From Bacteroidaceae bacterium (GTDB lineage Bacteria > Bacteroidota > Bacteroidia > Bacteroidales > Bacteroidaceae): a DNA stretch of 64,000 nt. Below, in pieces: positions 10,301 to 18,047 of the stretch (positions are counted from its first letter, which is position 1; every line of letters starts with the position of its first letter). The notes beneath the pieces were generated by a model, which was given only the letters and a program-made list of their open reading frames with translations, was not told the origin of the DNA and ran no database searches. A program made the position numbers and the translations under genes. Location: contig JAFZZI010000007.1 in the NCBI GenBank assembly GCA_017615835.1, positions 349,672 to 413,671 on the forward strand, given 5' to 3'.

Positions 10301-10818
10301 AGGACATGGTGAAGATCGGTGATCCCAATCCTAAGTTGTTCGGTCACATCTACACCAAGGCCTCGTTCAAGGGCTTGACTCTCAGTGCCACATTCACATA
10401 TTCTTGGGGCAATGACGTGTTCAACTACCAGAGGATGATTCTTGAGAGCGGTTCGCGCTTCAACAATCAGACCGTGGCAATGGTGAACCGCTGGACCTGT
10501 GAGGGTCAGGTTACGCAGATTCCTTCTGCAAACTACGGTGATCCTATGCAGAATGCCCGCTTCTCAGACCGTTGGATTGAGGACGGTTCTTATCTGCGCC
10601 TCAAGAACGTGACTTTGAGTTATAAACTTCCTGTCCGCAACAACATAATTCAGGGTATCACAATCTGGGGTGCTGCAAACAACCTCTTCACCCTGACCAA
10701 GTACCTTGGTGCTGATCCGGAGTTCTCATTGAGCAACAATATCCTGACTCAGGGTATTGACCGTGGTCTGCTGCCTCAGAGCAGGAATTTCTCTATCGGT
10801 TTGAAGATTAACCTCTAA
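7318..10818 (+). CDS. SusC-like TonB-dependent outer-membrane transporter with two N-terminal regulatory-like domains
   Basis: Full-length SusC-family transporter of 1,166 residues. A signal peptide ends near residue 35 (ISAQS). Two tandem carboxypeptidase-regulatory-like beta-sandwich domains follow, at about 40-120 (SGTVVDAATGNAMSGVTVQA) and 130-210 (TGTVYDGAFGTPMPGVRIQA). Next comes the plug with QPLFVIDGVIMD and the conserved SVTVLKNGLAIYGSKGANGV block (about 315-340), and then a 22-strand-type barrel ending NFSIGLKINL. Most SusC proteins have one such N-terminal domain, so the pair is notable. It is the first gene of the second SusCD pair, 12 bases after the FAS1 gene and 5 bases before susD. 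It probably belongs to the same transcript. The substrate is not readable from sequence. Confidence 0.95.
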   Translation: MIKIMKMNISRMVKGLIPMGILSLVLMFPAVISAQSNAGNMRTISGTVVDAATGNAMSGVTVQAYGNSGYTATTDGSGAYSISIPSGVDMLSFLRSGFVTVNSPISHLGEPVVMWKGNSGGASAPVSGGMRTVTGTVYDGAFGTPMPGVRIQAYNNGLHAAMTKEDGTYSIQVPDYITSLTFMVDGCNNTVSSIAGKSGPVDVLMFPEKFSELYATKTDATISKKSLVSSMNADLSVDQQIQSGLLGDVRAITRSGQLGAGVDLLVSGINSLNINTQPLFVIDGVIMDVQSTRETIHDGYFNNILSNLMVDDIESVTVLKNGLAIYGSKGANGVILIDTKRNHSMATRIDVSLAGNYQLMPKYPDMMNASQYRSYVSELLGTTTAEVSDDYKFLQLDPNYYYYNTYHNDTDWGKEAYRNAFVQSYSINVDGGDDIAKYNLSVGFANGNATLKSNDYQRFNLRLNSDIILGNKVSVRFDASYSDVTRDLRDDGVPSDVDDATITAPAFLSLIKSPFLTAYSYDINKQPSPFLAKNDDYLEEVLGEEVSLANPVSILQNGEGTNKNYLGSRLINIAITPKISINRFWSISEHFSYTMTSVDENYYIPIFGTPSFKVAGVGEVDNKVAAMSSQQSAFMSNTYFNFDKRVKASNWHVSAGFRWISNVYKQNSMLGYNSGNDKTPNMSTNLQYKSTAGIDDKDVSLTWWAQGNYSFRERYYIYAGLGLSASSRFGGDVSNGLKLAGVPWGIFPSAAFSWVMSSEPWFKARFINYLKLNAAFDLTGNDGFNDTASRTYFSPIHILGESGASGLSMANIGNSTLQWETTTRYSAGLDINLFKNYLSISANAFLSYTNNLLSISRLSYMTGIEDSWSNGGSLKNIGFDVSAILKLVNHKNFAWEAGLSVGKYKNELTSLPDNDRAFNTNIYGANVRSMVGEPVGIFWGYKTDGVFSTTTEANAANLYMKAVTGQDMPFEAGDVKFVNTYTADDVNGKHYINEKDMVKIGDPNPKLFGHIYTKASFKGLTLSATFTYSWGNDVFNYQRMILESGSRFNNQTVAMVNRWTCEGQVTQIPSANYGDPMQNARFSDRWIEDGSYLRLKNVTLSYKLPVRNNIIQGITIWGAANNLFTLTKYLGADPEFSLSNNILTQGIDRGLLPQSRNFSIGLKINL

Positions 10819-10823
10819 TTATT

Positions 10824-12653
10824 ATGACAATGAAAACGAAATCCACTATATTCACAGCGTGTGCAGCTGTCCTGTTCGGTCTGACTTCCTGCCAGAAGAT
10901 GCTGACGACGGAATCTACCATCGTTATGTTCGAGCAGGATCATGAACTGAATGAATCTACGGATACTCTTTATTCAGTTGTCGGTATTCTCCAGAAGATT
11001 CAGAAGATTGCAGACCGGACTGTCCTGTTCGGTGAATTGAGGGGCGACCTTACATCCCTGAACGAGTATGCTTCTTCAGACCTGTCTGAAATAAGCAACT
11101 TCAGTGTTTCCAAGGAGAACAAGTACAACAATGCACTTGACTATTATGCCGTAATCAACAACTGCAACTACTATCTTGCAAAGGCTGATACTTCCTACAA
11201 GAAGAATAAGCGCTATATCTTCCGTGACGAGTACGGAGTGGTTCTCGGCTATCGTGCCTGGGCTTACATCAAGTTGGCTGAAGCCTACGGAAAGGTCCCC
11301 TTCGTTACAGAACCTATAGTTAACGGCGCCATGGCTGACGCTTCGCTCTACCCGTTGCTTGACATAAAGGAGATTTCAAAGCGCCTGATTCCGGACCTTG
11401 AGCCATTCGTTGACATCGAACAGCCCAAGTACGGCACCATGGGCGATTTCAACTCGGCCGACTTCTTCCTTCCTACCCGTCTTATCCTTGCAGAGCTCTG
11501 TCTCTGGGCTGGAGACGGATACTATGTGAAGGCTGCAAAGTATCTGCACGACTATGTATCTTCGGTTGACAGGCATGTCTATACAAACCTTCACCATGTC
11601 TGGTGGAGGACGCGTGATTTCGTGTCAACTGACGATTCTTACTCTTCACTGTTCGGACAGTCCAGAGCAGAGCAGATTATCTCCTTCATTCCGATGGAGT
11701 CTCAGGAGTTCATGGGTGTTACCAGTGAGTTGGATGACATCTACACCTCAACGAAGGATAATTATTACTACTTCAAGGCTACGGCGTCGCCGGCACTCCG
11801 TTCTCTTGCTGCAAGTCAGGCCTTCTGCTTTGTCGAGTACGACCCGCTGCCGAACGAGTATTATGTTTCTCCCGAAGAGATGCCTGATCAGCTGACTAAG
11901 GGTGACCTTCGTCTCTACTCTGTACTTGATGTTGACGATGACATTGCAGATGAGAAACTTGCATCTACCTTCAATACGAGGAAACAGATTCTTAGAAAAA
12001 TTGACCCCTTAAGAATTTGTGTATTTAGAAAAGACCTTGTATATTTGCGACTGGCAGAGGCTTTAAATTGCGCAGGTATGCCCGAAGCGGCATTTGCTGT
12101 GCTGAAATATGGCTTGTGCGAAGATTATGTTATGGAGTACGTAAGCAAGGAGGAGAGGGCTATGGCAGAACCCAACAAACTGCTTGATTTCAGCAGAAAC
12201 TATTTCTACCAGTATGCTTACAGTCCCACTCAGGGCGGCGTCAATTCCAGGAGTAATACTCAGGGAATCCACAGCCGCGGATCAGGTGAGGCTCAGCTTG
12301 ATACCACTTACGTCCTCAAGTGCCATCCGGATACTCTTTCTGCAAGGTATCTTGCAATGAGCGACGCGGACAAGTCCGCATATCTGGATTCTGTAAGGAG
12401 TGAGCAACAGATTGAAGTTGAGGAGTATCTCATCAACGAACTTGCTCTGGAAACTTCGTTCGAAGGCAACCGTTTCGGCGATCTCGTCAGGTTCTCGATG
12501 CATCGCGCCGAGAAGAACGGCGGTTATACCGACAATGCTTTCGTCGCGGAGAGAGTTGCAAAGAGGAATGGTGCCTTGGATCAGGCCCTTTATGACAAAC
12601 TTAAAGGCGACGGTACCGGATATAACAAGGACTGGTACCTTCAGCTTCCTTAA
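10824..12653 (+). CDS. SusD/RagB-family surface lipoprotein
   Basis: Partner lipoprotein of the SusC just upstream (5-base gap), 609 residues. The signal peptide has a lipobox LTSC with Cys23. SusD-type features include YAVINNCNYYLAKAD and LGYRAWAYIKLAEAYGKVPFV (about 110-165), the TPR-like helical scaffold, VYLRLAEALNCAGMPEAAF (about 405-420), and the late block ELALETSFEGNRFGDLVRFSM (about 540-560). The C-terminal insertion around residues 450-510 is longer and more serine-rich than in many SusD proteins. The gene is followed by a hairpin and a 100-base gap before the large secreted protein. Ligand unknown. Confidence 0.93.
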   Translation: MTMKTKSTIFTACAAVLFGLTSCQKMLTTESTIVMFEQDHELNESTDTLYSVVGILQKIQKIADRTVLFGELRGDLTSLNEYASSDLSEISNFSVSKENKYNNALDYYAVINNCNYYLAKADTSYKKNKRYIFRDEYGVVLGYRAWAYIKLAEAYGKVPFVTEPIVNGAMADASLYPLLDIKEISKRLIPDLEPFVDIEQPKYGTMGDFNSADFFLPTRLILAELCLWAGDGYYVKAAKYLHDYVSSVDRHVYTNLHHVWWRTRDFVSTDDSYSSLFGQSRAEQIISFIPMESQEFMGVTSELDDIYTSTKDNYYYFKATASPALRSLAASQAFCFVEYDPLPNEYYVSPEEMPDQLTKGDLRLYSVLDVDDDIADEKLASTFNTRKQILRKIDPLRICVFRKDLVYLRLAEALNCAGMPEAAFAVLKYGLCEDYVMEYVSKEERAMAEPNKLLDFSRNYFYQYAYSPTQGGVNSRSNTQGIHSRGSGEAQLDTTYVLKCHPDTLSARYLAMSDADKSAYLDSVRSEQQIEVEEYLINELALETSFEGNRFGDLVRFSMHRAEKNGGYTDNAFVAERVAKRNGALDQALYDKLKGDGTGYNKDWYLQLP

Positions 12654-12663
12654 CGCATATTTG

Positions 12664-12693
12664 CCTGGCACTGCGTATATCGCAGGTGCCGGG
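12664..12693 (+). promoter_or_regulatory. Intercistronic hairpin between susD and the large secreted protein gene
   Basis: An 8-bp arm (CCTGGCAC at 12664-12671) pairs with GTGCCGGG at 12686-12693. A further 4-bp TGCG/CGCA extends it, with one bulged G and a TATAT loop. No U-tract follows, so it is not a normal intrinsic terminator. A role in mRNA processing or protecting the upstream susD message is inference. Confidence 0.5.
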
Positions 12694-12753
12694 TAGATTA
12701 TTTGAGAGAGAAATTTGTGTTATTAACCTTTTTATTAACTAAACAAAAAGTTT

Positions 12754-15700
12754 ATGAAAAAACTTAACTTGTTGTTGGCTGGTTCACTTCTGCTGATGGG
12801 CGCTAACGTCCAGGCACAGGAACTGATCTGGTCAGAAGATTTCGAGCAGGGTCTGGGCTTCTTTACAGACTCTATTCCCGCAGGCTATATCGACGGCCTG
12901 GATTATTACATCGGCAGGACTGCCGGAAACGGTACTTGGGATGTAAACACCCACAAGAACGGTTTCCTGCATGTTGACACCATGATTGCCCTTTATCATT
13001 CAATCGCTCCGGTGAACACCCCGGGCCAGCGTATTGACGAGGTTTCCGTTGTCGAGGCTGACGCTGCTCATGCCAAGACTCTCGAGAAACTCGGCGGCGA
13101 AGGTGGCAGCTACTATCTGAGGTATGTTTCTGGCCCCAGCTCCTACGGTTTCAACCAGTGGGGTGGCAAGCCCGGTGTTACCAACGACTATCAGGCTAAC
13201 GTTTTCGTTCGTGGTATTCCAATCGAGGAGAACACTTCGTATCGTGTTGTTTATTTCATGAACATGGGTAGCCCTGTTGACTCGGCTCAGCTTGACCTCC
13301 GTCTGATGCGTGGCTGGTACAACTCTGAGAAGGCTTTCACCACCAGCGGTGCTTCAGGTGCGACAGAGTTCACCCAGCAGGTTACAATGGGTGACAGTAC
13401 CTTCAAGAATGGCCAGTGGGACCGTTACACCTACATGACTTACTACACCACCGACTCAATTGCCAACCATGCAGTTCATCAGAATGGTTACTGGTGGGTC
13501 GACGAGTGGAAAGGTGTGTTGTGGTCTCGCAGGAACCAGTTCTCAGAGGACACCATCAGGATGTTCGCCGAATACAATGGCGGTGCTCTGCCCGATACCC
13601 TTCCTGTTGATTCTGCTACCAATGCAAGGTGGGGATGGATTGTCCAGCCGGACACCTATATGCTCCGCTTCTCTTTCCAGGGCCCGAACGGAACCTACCT
13701 GGTTGATGATATTTCACTCTACAAGTCATTTATCGGTGCTGCCGAGTACAGCGGCGATATGATTCGTGTTGACTTCGGTTATAAGACCAACCTTGGAGAT
13801 CTTTGCGATCCCAACGGTGTTGGTGCCGCTGCCGTTCCTGCTGACTGCATCGAGGTTACCGTTGCTGATGGTGACGGGCGTTCTACCCTTGATGTTCTTG
13901 ACGCTGAATATCACAGCGATGGCTATCTGTACTTGTGGCTCGAGGACGAGGTTGAGTACTATGATGATATCAGAATCAACTTCAAGAACCCGTCAGATCC
14001 CGCATTCCAGCTGAAGTATACTTCAAGCAGCCGTTATCCGAAGGCTAACGACGCTGACTGGGTTGATGCCGGCAAGATCGTTCCTGACTTCCAGAACGAG
14101 TTCGTACTCCCGAGAGCTTTCTCAGCTGTTTCAATTCCTTACCTTGCTCCTTCTGTAAAGGATTCCGATCCTGATGAGGGTTCATTCGGCCTTGACGGTG
14201 CTAAGAACCGTGAGATCATCGTTACCTTCAACAAGCCTGTTGCAAACGAGGCTGTTGCCTTCATCTCAGGTGAGGGGTGCGAGGATGTCCAGTTGACCAA
14301 TGCAGGTTATGTCGATGAGGAGAAGAAGGTCATCAAGTTTGAGTTCACAAACAAGGTTCCGACCAACCTCAATGGTGACTATGTAATTCTCGTTGACAGG
14401 CTGAAGGCTAAGTCAGAGCAGAGCGACAAGGCTGCCACCGGTGCAGAACAGGGTCCGAGCTTCAAGATCAACATTTCTTACGGCGAGCCCGATGTTACCG
14501 TTCCCGGTTCAGCTAAGACCAACTATGACAAGCTTGTCAAGTCTTACAATGCTGCTGACGAGCAGATTGTCAAGGGTGAGAGCGATCTCGCCAACTATGG
14601 TGGTACTGCTTTCGAGGCATTCCAGGCTCTCGTTGCTCAGTATGAGCCGACTGCTTTCCTGAAGAACAACACTTCACCGAAGGCTTATACCGCTGCTTCA
14701 AAGGCTCTTGATGATGCTACCACAGAGATCAAGGCTCGTTTTGCTAATGTTGACGCTCTGAAGTCAATTCTTGACAAGTCAGATGTTCTCCTTGCAGATT
14801 ATGCTGACAAGTTCGGCTCATATTCAGAGTATGCTGATCTCTACGCTAAGGTTGCAGATGCTAAGGCTGTATCTGTTCCTTCAACCAGCAATGCTGACAT
14901 TCAGGCACTCGTTGACGGCTTGACCGCTTCTTACGATGACGCTGACGCTGTTATCCAGACAGTCCTGGTTACTACCGATCAGATCAACAAGCTGTATGAT
15001 CTTGCCAAGTCTCTGGATGCTTCTCTCGGTGTCAAGTATGCTGACGCTGTGACAGCTGCCGTTTCTGACGATCAGGATCTTGCACAGATTCTCAAGCTCG
15101 AGGCTACCAAGGCTCTCTACACCCAGATTGTTGCCGGAAGTACAGATACAGTTGACGTAACCGGTTTCATCACCAACCCGACTCTCTACACCACAGCTCT
15201 TCTTGACAAGGATGTTCAGTACTACTATTACAACTGGGGTGATCCGCACGACAAGTGGAGAGTTATTTACACAACCGATGATGGTACAAACTCTATCTTC
15301 CCGGGCTGGAATCTTGTAAACAAGTCTGGTAACCTCCATGTTGCTAACGGTCCTTGGGGCGGTGGCAATGGTGATCAGGGTTACTATGCAAAGGCAGAGG
15401 GCTTTGCTGTAGCAGGTCACCTTGCAGCTGACTGGTCAACCGACTTCAGACTTACACAGACTGTTGAGGATCTGCCCGCAGGTATTTACTCTCTTGGTGT
15501 AAACTACGGTGGTGGTGAGAACAATAAGGCTAAGCAGTGCCTTATCGCCGACAATTTTGTCAAGGCTGACTCCGTTGCTGCTGATCCCGGTCAGTATCAG
15601 GCTCCGATTTCTGTTGACAGTGTTGTCATTGGCAGCTCTATGAAGATTACGGCTGTTCACACTGGCGGTAACTTCTGGTCAAGACTTGACAACTTCAGCC

Positions 15701-15903
15701 TGAAGTTCACAGGCAAGCTTGATAACTACAATTATGTGATGGCTATCGCCGGTCTTGAGGAGGAAATCACCAAGGTTGCTCCGCTGGAGAGCGATCAGTC
15801 TGTCAAGTTCTATGACATGAACGGTATCGAGATTCCTGCTCCTGAGAAGGGCCGCATCTCAATCCGCGTATCCAATGGCGTAGCTACCAAGGTATTTGAA
15901 TAA
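12754..15903 (+). CDS. Large secreted protein of the Sus locus, unknown function
   Basis: I do not recognise this 1,049-residue protein as a named family. It has a clean Sec signal peptide (MKKLNLLLAGSLLLMGANVQA, cleavage near 21) and no lipobox. Visible parts are a beta-rich N-terminal half (WSEDFEQGLGFF at the mature start, resembling jelly-roll domains), an Ig-like stretch (about 470-580), and an alanine-rich helical, FIVAR-like region (about 590-790). A Trp/Gly/Tyr-rich beta-sandwich (about 810-990) has the look of a carbohydrate-binding module. The final YDMNGIEI plus beta hairpin resembles a degenerate T9SS sorting tail. Codon use is strongly skewed to AAG, GAG, GCT and GTT, as in highly expressed genes. 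It closes the Sus transcript at a strong terminator. Glycan binding is a guess. Confidence 0.75.
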   Translation: MKKLNLLLAGSLLLMGANVQAQELIWSEDFEQGLGFFTDSIPAGYIDGLDYYIGRTAGNGTWDVNTHKNGFLHVDTMIALYHSIAPVNTPGQRIDEVSVVEADAAHAKTLEKLGGEGGSYYLRYVSGPSSYGFNQWGGKPGVTNDYQANVFVRGIPIEENTSYRVVYFMNMGSPVDSAQLDLRLMRGWYNSEKAFTTSGASGATEFTQQVTMGDSTFKNGQWDRYTYMTYYTTDSIANHAVHQNGYWWVDEWKGVLWSRRNQFSEDTIRMFAEYNGGALPDTLPVDSATNARWGWIVQPDTYMLRFSFQGPNGTYLVDDISLYKSFIGAAEYSGDMIRVDFGYKTNLGDLCDPNGVGAAAVPADCIEVTVADGDGRSTLDVLDAEYHSDGYLYLWLEDEVEYYDDIRINFKNPSDPAFQLKYTSSSRYPKANDADWVDAGKIVPDFQNEFVLPRAFSAVSIPYLAPSVKDSDPDEGSFGLDGAKNREIIVTFNKPVANEAVAFISGEGCEDVQLTNAGYVDEEKKVIKFEFTNKVPTNLNGDYVILVDRLKAKSEQSDKAATGAEQGPSFKINISYGEPDVTVPGSAKTNYDKLVKSYNAADEQIVKGESDLANYGGTAFEAFQALVAQYEPTAFLKNNTSPKAYTAASKALDDATTEIKARFANVDALKSILDKSDVLLADYADKFGSYSEYADLYAKVADAKAVSVPSTSNADIQALVDGLTASYDDADAVIQTVLVTTDQINKLYDLAKSLDASLGVKYADAVTAAVSDDQDLAQILKLEATKALYTQIVAGSTDTVDVTGFITNPTLYTTALLDKDVQYYYYNWGDPHDKWRVIYTTDDGTNSIFPGWNLVNKSGNLHVANGPWGGGNGDQGYYAKAEGFAVAGHLAADWSTDFRLTQTVEDLPAGIYSLGVNYGGGENNKAKQCLIADNFVKADSVAADPGQYQAPISVDSVVIGSSMKITAVHTGGNFWSRLDNFSLKFTGKLDNYNYVMAIAGLEEEITKVAPLESDQSVKFYDMNGIEIPAPEKGRISIRVSNGVATKVFE

Positions 15904-15932
15904 CTAAGGTTAGACTTATATCTGATAAATTG

Positions 15933-15966
15933 ATAGCGGGGAGATTGCCTCCCCGCTATTTTTTTT
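15933..15966 (+). terminator. Strong intrinsic terminator ending the Sus locus
   Basis: A perfect 11-bp stem (ATAGCGGGGAG with CTCCCCGCTAT) with a 5-base loop is followed directly by a run of seven T. It lies 29 bases after the stop codon of the large secreted protein. Confidence 0.93.
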
Positions 15967-15996
15967 GCTATATATAGTTCTTTCGGTATTTTTTAT

Positions 15997-16004
15997 TATT
16001 TTTG
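15997..16004 (+). promoter_or_regulatory. Putative Bacteroidetes -7 promoter box for the transporter gene
   Basis: TATTTTTG matches the Bacteroidetes -7 consensus TAnnTTTG. It sits 33 bases before the ATG at 16038 and just after a strong terminator. A matching TTTG -33 element at the right distance is not seen, so the call is tentative. Confidence 0.4.
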
Positions 16005-16037
16005 TGCAATTTGATAAAAATTCATACACTGTTATTT

Positions 16038-17894
16038 ATGGCAAATCAGTCTTCAGGTCTTGGTGAAGCTCAGGGCTACTACAAGTTAAACTGGCTTCAG
16101 CGTATAGGCTTCGGTTCGGGTGACATGGCCCAGAACCTTATTTATCAGACAATAAGTATCTGGCTTCTTTTCTTCTACACAAACGTCTTCGGTTTACCGG
16201 CAGGGGTGGCTGCAACTATGTTCCTTGTGGTACGTCTTGTAGATGTCCTGTGGGATCCGGTTGTTGGCGCAATGATAGACAAGAATCATCCTAAACTTGG
16301 CAAATACCGCTCTTGGCTTATTTTCGGAGGTATTCCACTTACCGGTCTTGCGATTCTCTGTTTCTGGAATGGTGTACATGACCATAAACTTCTTTACGCT
16401 TACCTGACTTATGTCGGTATGTCTATGTGCTATACGCTTGTGAACGTTCCGTATGGCGCAATCAATTCTTCTCTTACGCGCGATACAAACGAAATCACCA
16501 TATTGACTTCGACCCGTATGTTCATGGCTAACCTTGGCGGTCTCATCGTAAAGACTGTTCCTCTGATTGTTGCTGGAGTTTTTCTCTCTCAGCAGGGTAC
16601 CAAGTTCAATGGGATAGGTGATTTTGTAAAGAAAACTGCTGCCAGCGACAACATCCTGAAGAGCCCTGATTCCGCTCATGCGTGGTTTGTTACGATGCTC
16701 ATTTTCGCTCTTGCCGGTCTGGTTTTCCTTATTTTCTGCTTCACTCAGTCGAAGGAGAAGGTAGTCATGGACGAAAAAGAGGCTGCAAACGTCAAGGCTT
16801 CTGACCTCTTTACAGAGTTTGTCAGAAACAGACCGCTCCGTATCCTTGCATTCTTTTTTATCACAGCTTTCGCTATGATGAGTATAAGCAATGCTGCTGA
16901 CTCATATTATATGACTTATAATCTTCATGCCAACTCTGGCCAGACGACACTTTTCATGTGGCTCGGAACTATTCCGGCATTCATTTTCATGCCTCTTGTT
17001 CCAGCAATCAAGAAGAAGGTCGGCAAGAACGGAATGTTCTACCTTTTCCTTTCATGCGCCATTGTCGGTATGGCATTACAGTATATTTTTACCCAGACGG
17101 CACTCTTTGAGGGTAAGTTCTGGCTCCTCTACTGCGTCCAGTTTATCAAGTCAACCGGTATCATCGTTGCTACAGGTTACATGTGGGCTCTCGTTCCCGA
17201 AGTCGTGGCTTATGGCGAGTTCACTACAGGCCGCCGTATCGCCGGTATCGTCAATGCCCTGACTGGAATCTTCTTCAAGGCAGGAATGGCTCTTGGCGGT
17301 GTCGTCCCGGGTCTTGTAATAGCAGCAGTAGGTTTCTACCGTCCCCAGGAAAAATCGATGGCTGAACTTGTAACGGACGAATCGGCCAAGGTTACTCAGA
17401 TAGTAGCTTCTGCCAATGGATCAACCTCTTCTTTGCAGTCTTCATACGATGCCTTGATGTTTGCTGCCTCAGACACTTTGTCGGGATCTCTCCAGTCTTA
17501 TGCAGAGAGCGTCAATGCAAAGGCAATCTCGTTCTTTGAGGCTGCAAAACAGGCAGACAGCAGTATGGGCTCTGCTTCGAAGGAGGTAAGCAAGGTGCTA
17601 GGAAAGTTGAAGAAAGATTCTAAACAGATTGTAAAGCAGACCGGTGAATTGGTCAAGTATTCTACGACCTTGACAAAGAACGGTGAGAGTTATCCTGCAA
17701 GCGCCGTTGCCTCGTTGATGAAGGAGCCTGTCCAGACTTCTTTGGCAAAGCAGGGAATTCTGTGGCTGGTAACAATTATTCCTGCCATACTACTGATGCT
17801 TGCTATCTGGATTATCAGCAAATATGAACTCTCCGATGAAAAGATGGATGAGATAAACGCTGCCATTGAAGCTAAGGCTGCCAATGAGAAATAA
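16038..17894 (+). CDS. GPH/MFS-type sugar:cation symporter-like transporter with C-terminal insert
   Basis: Inner-membrane transporter of the glycoside-pentoside-hexuronide (MelB-like) family, probably importing a sugar with a cation. Family marks are YKLNWLQRIGFGSGDMAQN at the N-terminus, the loop DPVVGAMIDKNHPKLGKYRSW (about 70-90), and the region MWALVPEVVAYGEFTTGRR (about 385-405). A normal member has about 450 residues; this one has 618. The excess is mostly residues 435-572, a hydrophilic Ser/Ala/Lys-rich, predicted helical insert between the penultimate and last membrane segments (last segment about 573-594). The start is ATG 16038 (MANQSS) rather than the upstream in-frame TTG. It stands alone between two terminators. 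It probably handles a product of the Sus locus, but only proximity suggests this. Confidence 0.85.
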   Translation: MANQSSGLGEAQGYYKLNWLQRIGFGSGDMAQNLIYQTISIWLLFFYTNVFGLPAGVAATMFLVVRLVDVLWDPVVGAMIDKNHPKLGKYRSWLIFGGIPLTGLAILCFWNGVHDHKLLYAYLTYVGMSMCYTLVNVPYGAINSSLTRDTNEITILTSTRMFMANLGGLIVKTVPLIVAGVFLSQQGTKFNGIGDFVKKTAASDNILKSPDSAHAWFVTMLIFALAGLVFLIFCFTQSKEKVVMDEKEAANVKASDLFTEFVRNRPLRILAFFFITAFAMMSISNAADSYYMTYNLHANSGQTTLFMWLGTIPAFIFMPLVPAIKKKVGKNGMFYLFLSCAIVGMALQYIFTQTALFEGKFWLLYCVQFIKSTGIIVATGYMWALVPEVVAYGEFTTGRRIAGIVNALTGIFFKAGMALGGVVPGLVIAAVGFYRPQEKSMAELVTDESAKVTQIVASANGSTSSLQSSYDALMFAASDTLSGSLQSYAESVNAKAISFFEAAKQADSSMGSASKEVSKVLGKLKKDSKQIVKQTGELVKYSTTLTKNGESYPASAVASLMKEPVQTSLAKQGILWLVTIIPAILLMLAIWIISKYELSDEKMDEINAAIEAKAANEK

Positions 17895-17913
17895 CAGTCT
17901 CTTGATGTGACTG

Positions 17914-17946
17914 AAAAAGGGGCTGCGGTTTCTCGGAGCCCCTTTT
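17914..17946 (+). terminator. Intrinsic terminator after the transporter gene
   Basis: AAAAGGGGCT at 17915-17924 pairs perfectly with AGCCCCTTTT at 17937-17946 around a 12-base loop. The T-run forms the 3' side of the stem. It lies 20 bases after the transporter stop codon. Confidence 0.85.
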
Positions 17947-18010
17947 AATTATGCTTGCATTCTTTAAGAACAATAGACATTTGTTATTCAAGAATAATGC
18001 AATAAAATAG

Positions 18011-18018
18011 TAACTTTG
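18011..18018 (+). promoter_or_regulatory. Putative -7 promoter box for purH and the rod-shape operon
   Basis: TAACTTTG is a perfect TAnnTTTG match, 29 bases before the purH ATG and downstream of a terminator. The nearest TTTG (17980-17983) is 27 bases upstream of it, longer than the usual ~20. Confidence 0.5.
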
Positions 18019-18047
18019 CGGAACAGAACAATAATCTTTTCAAACAA

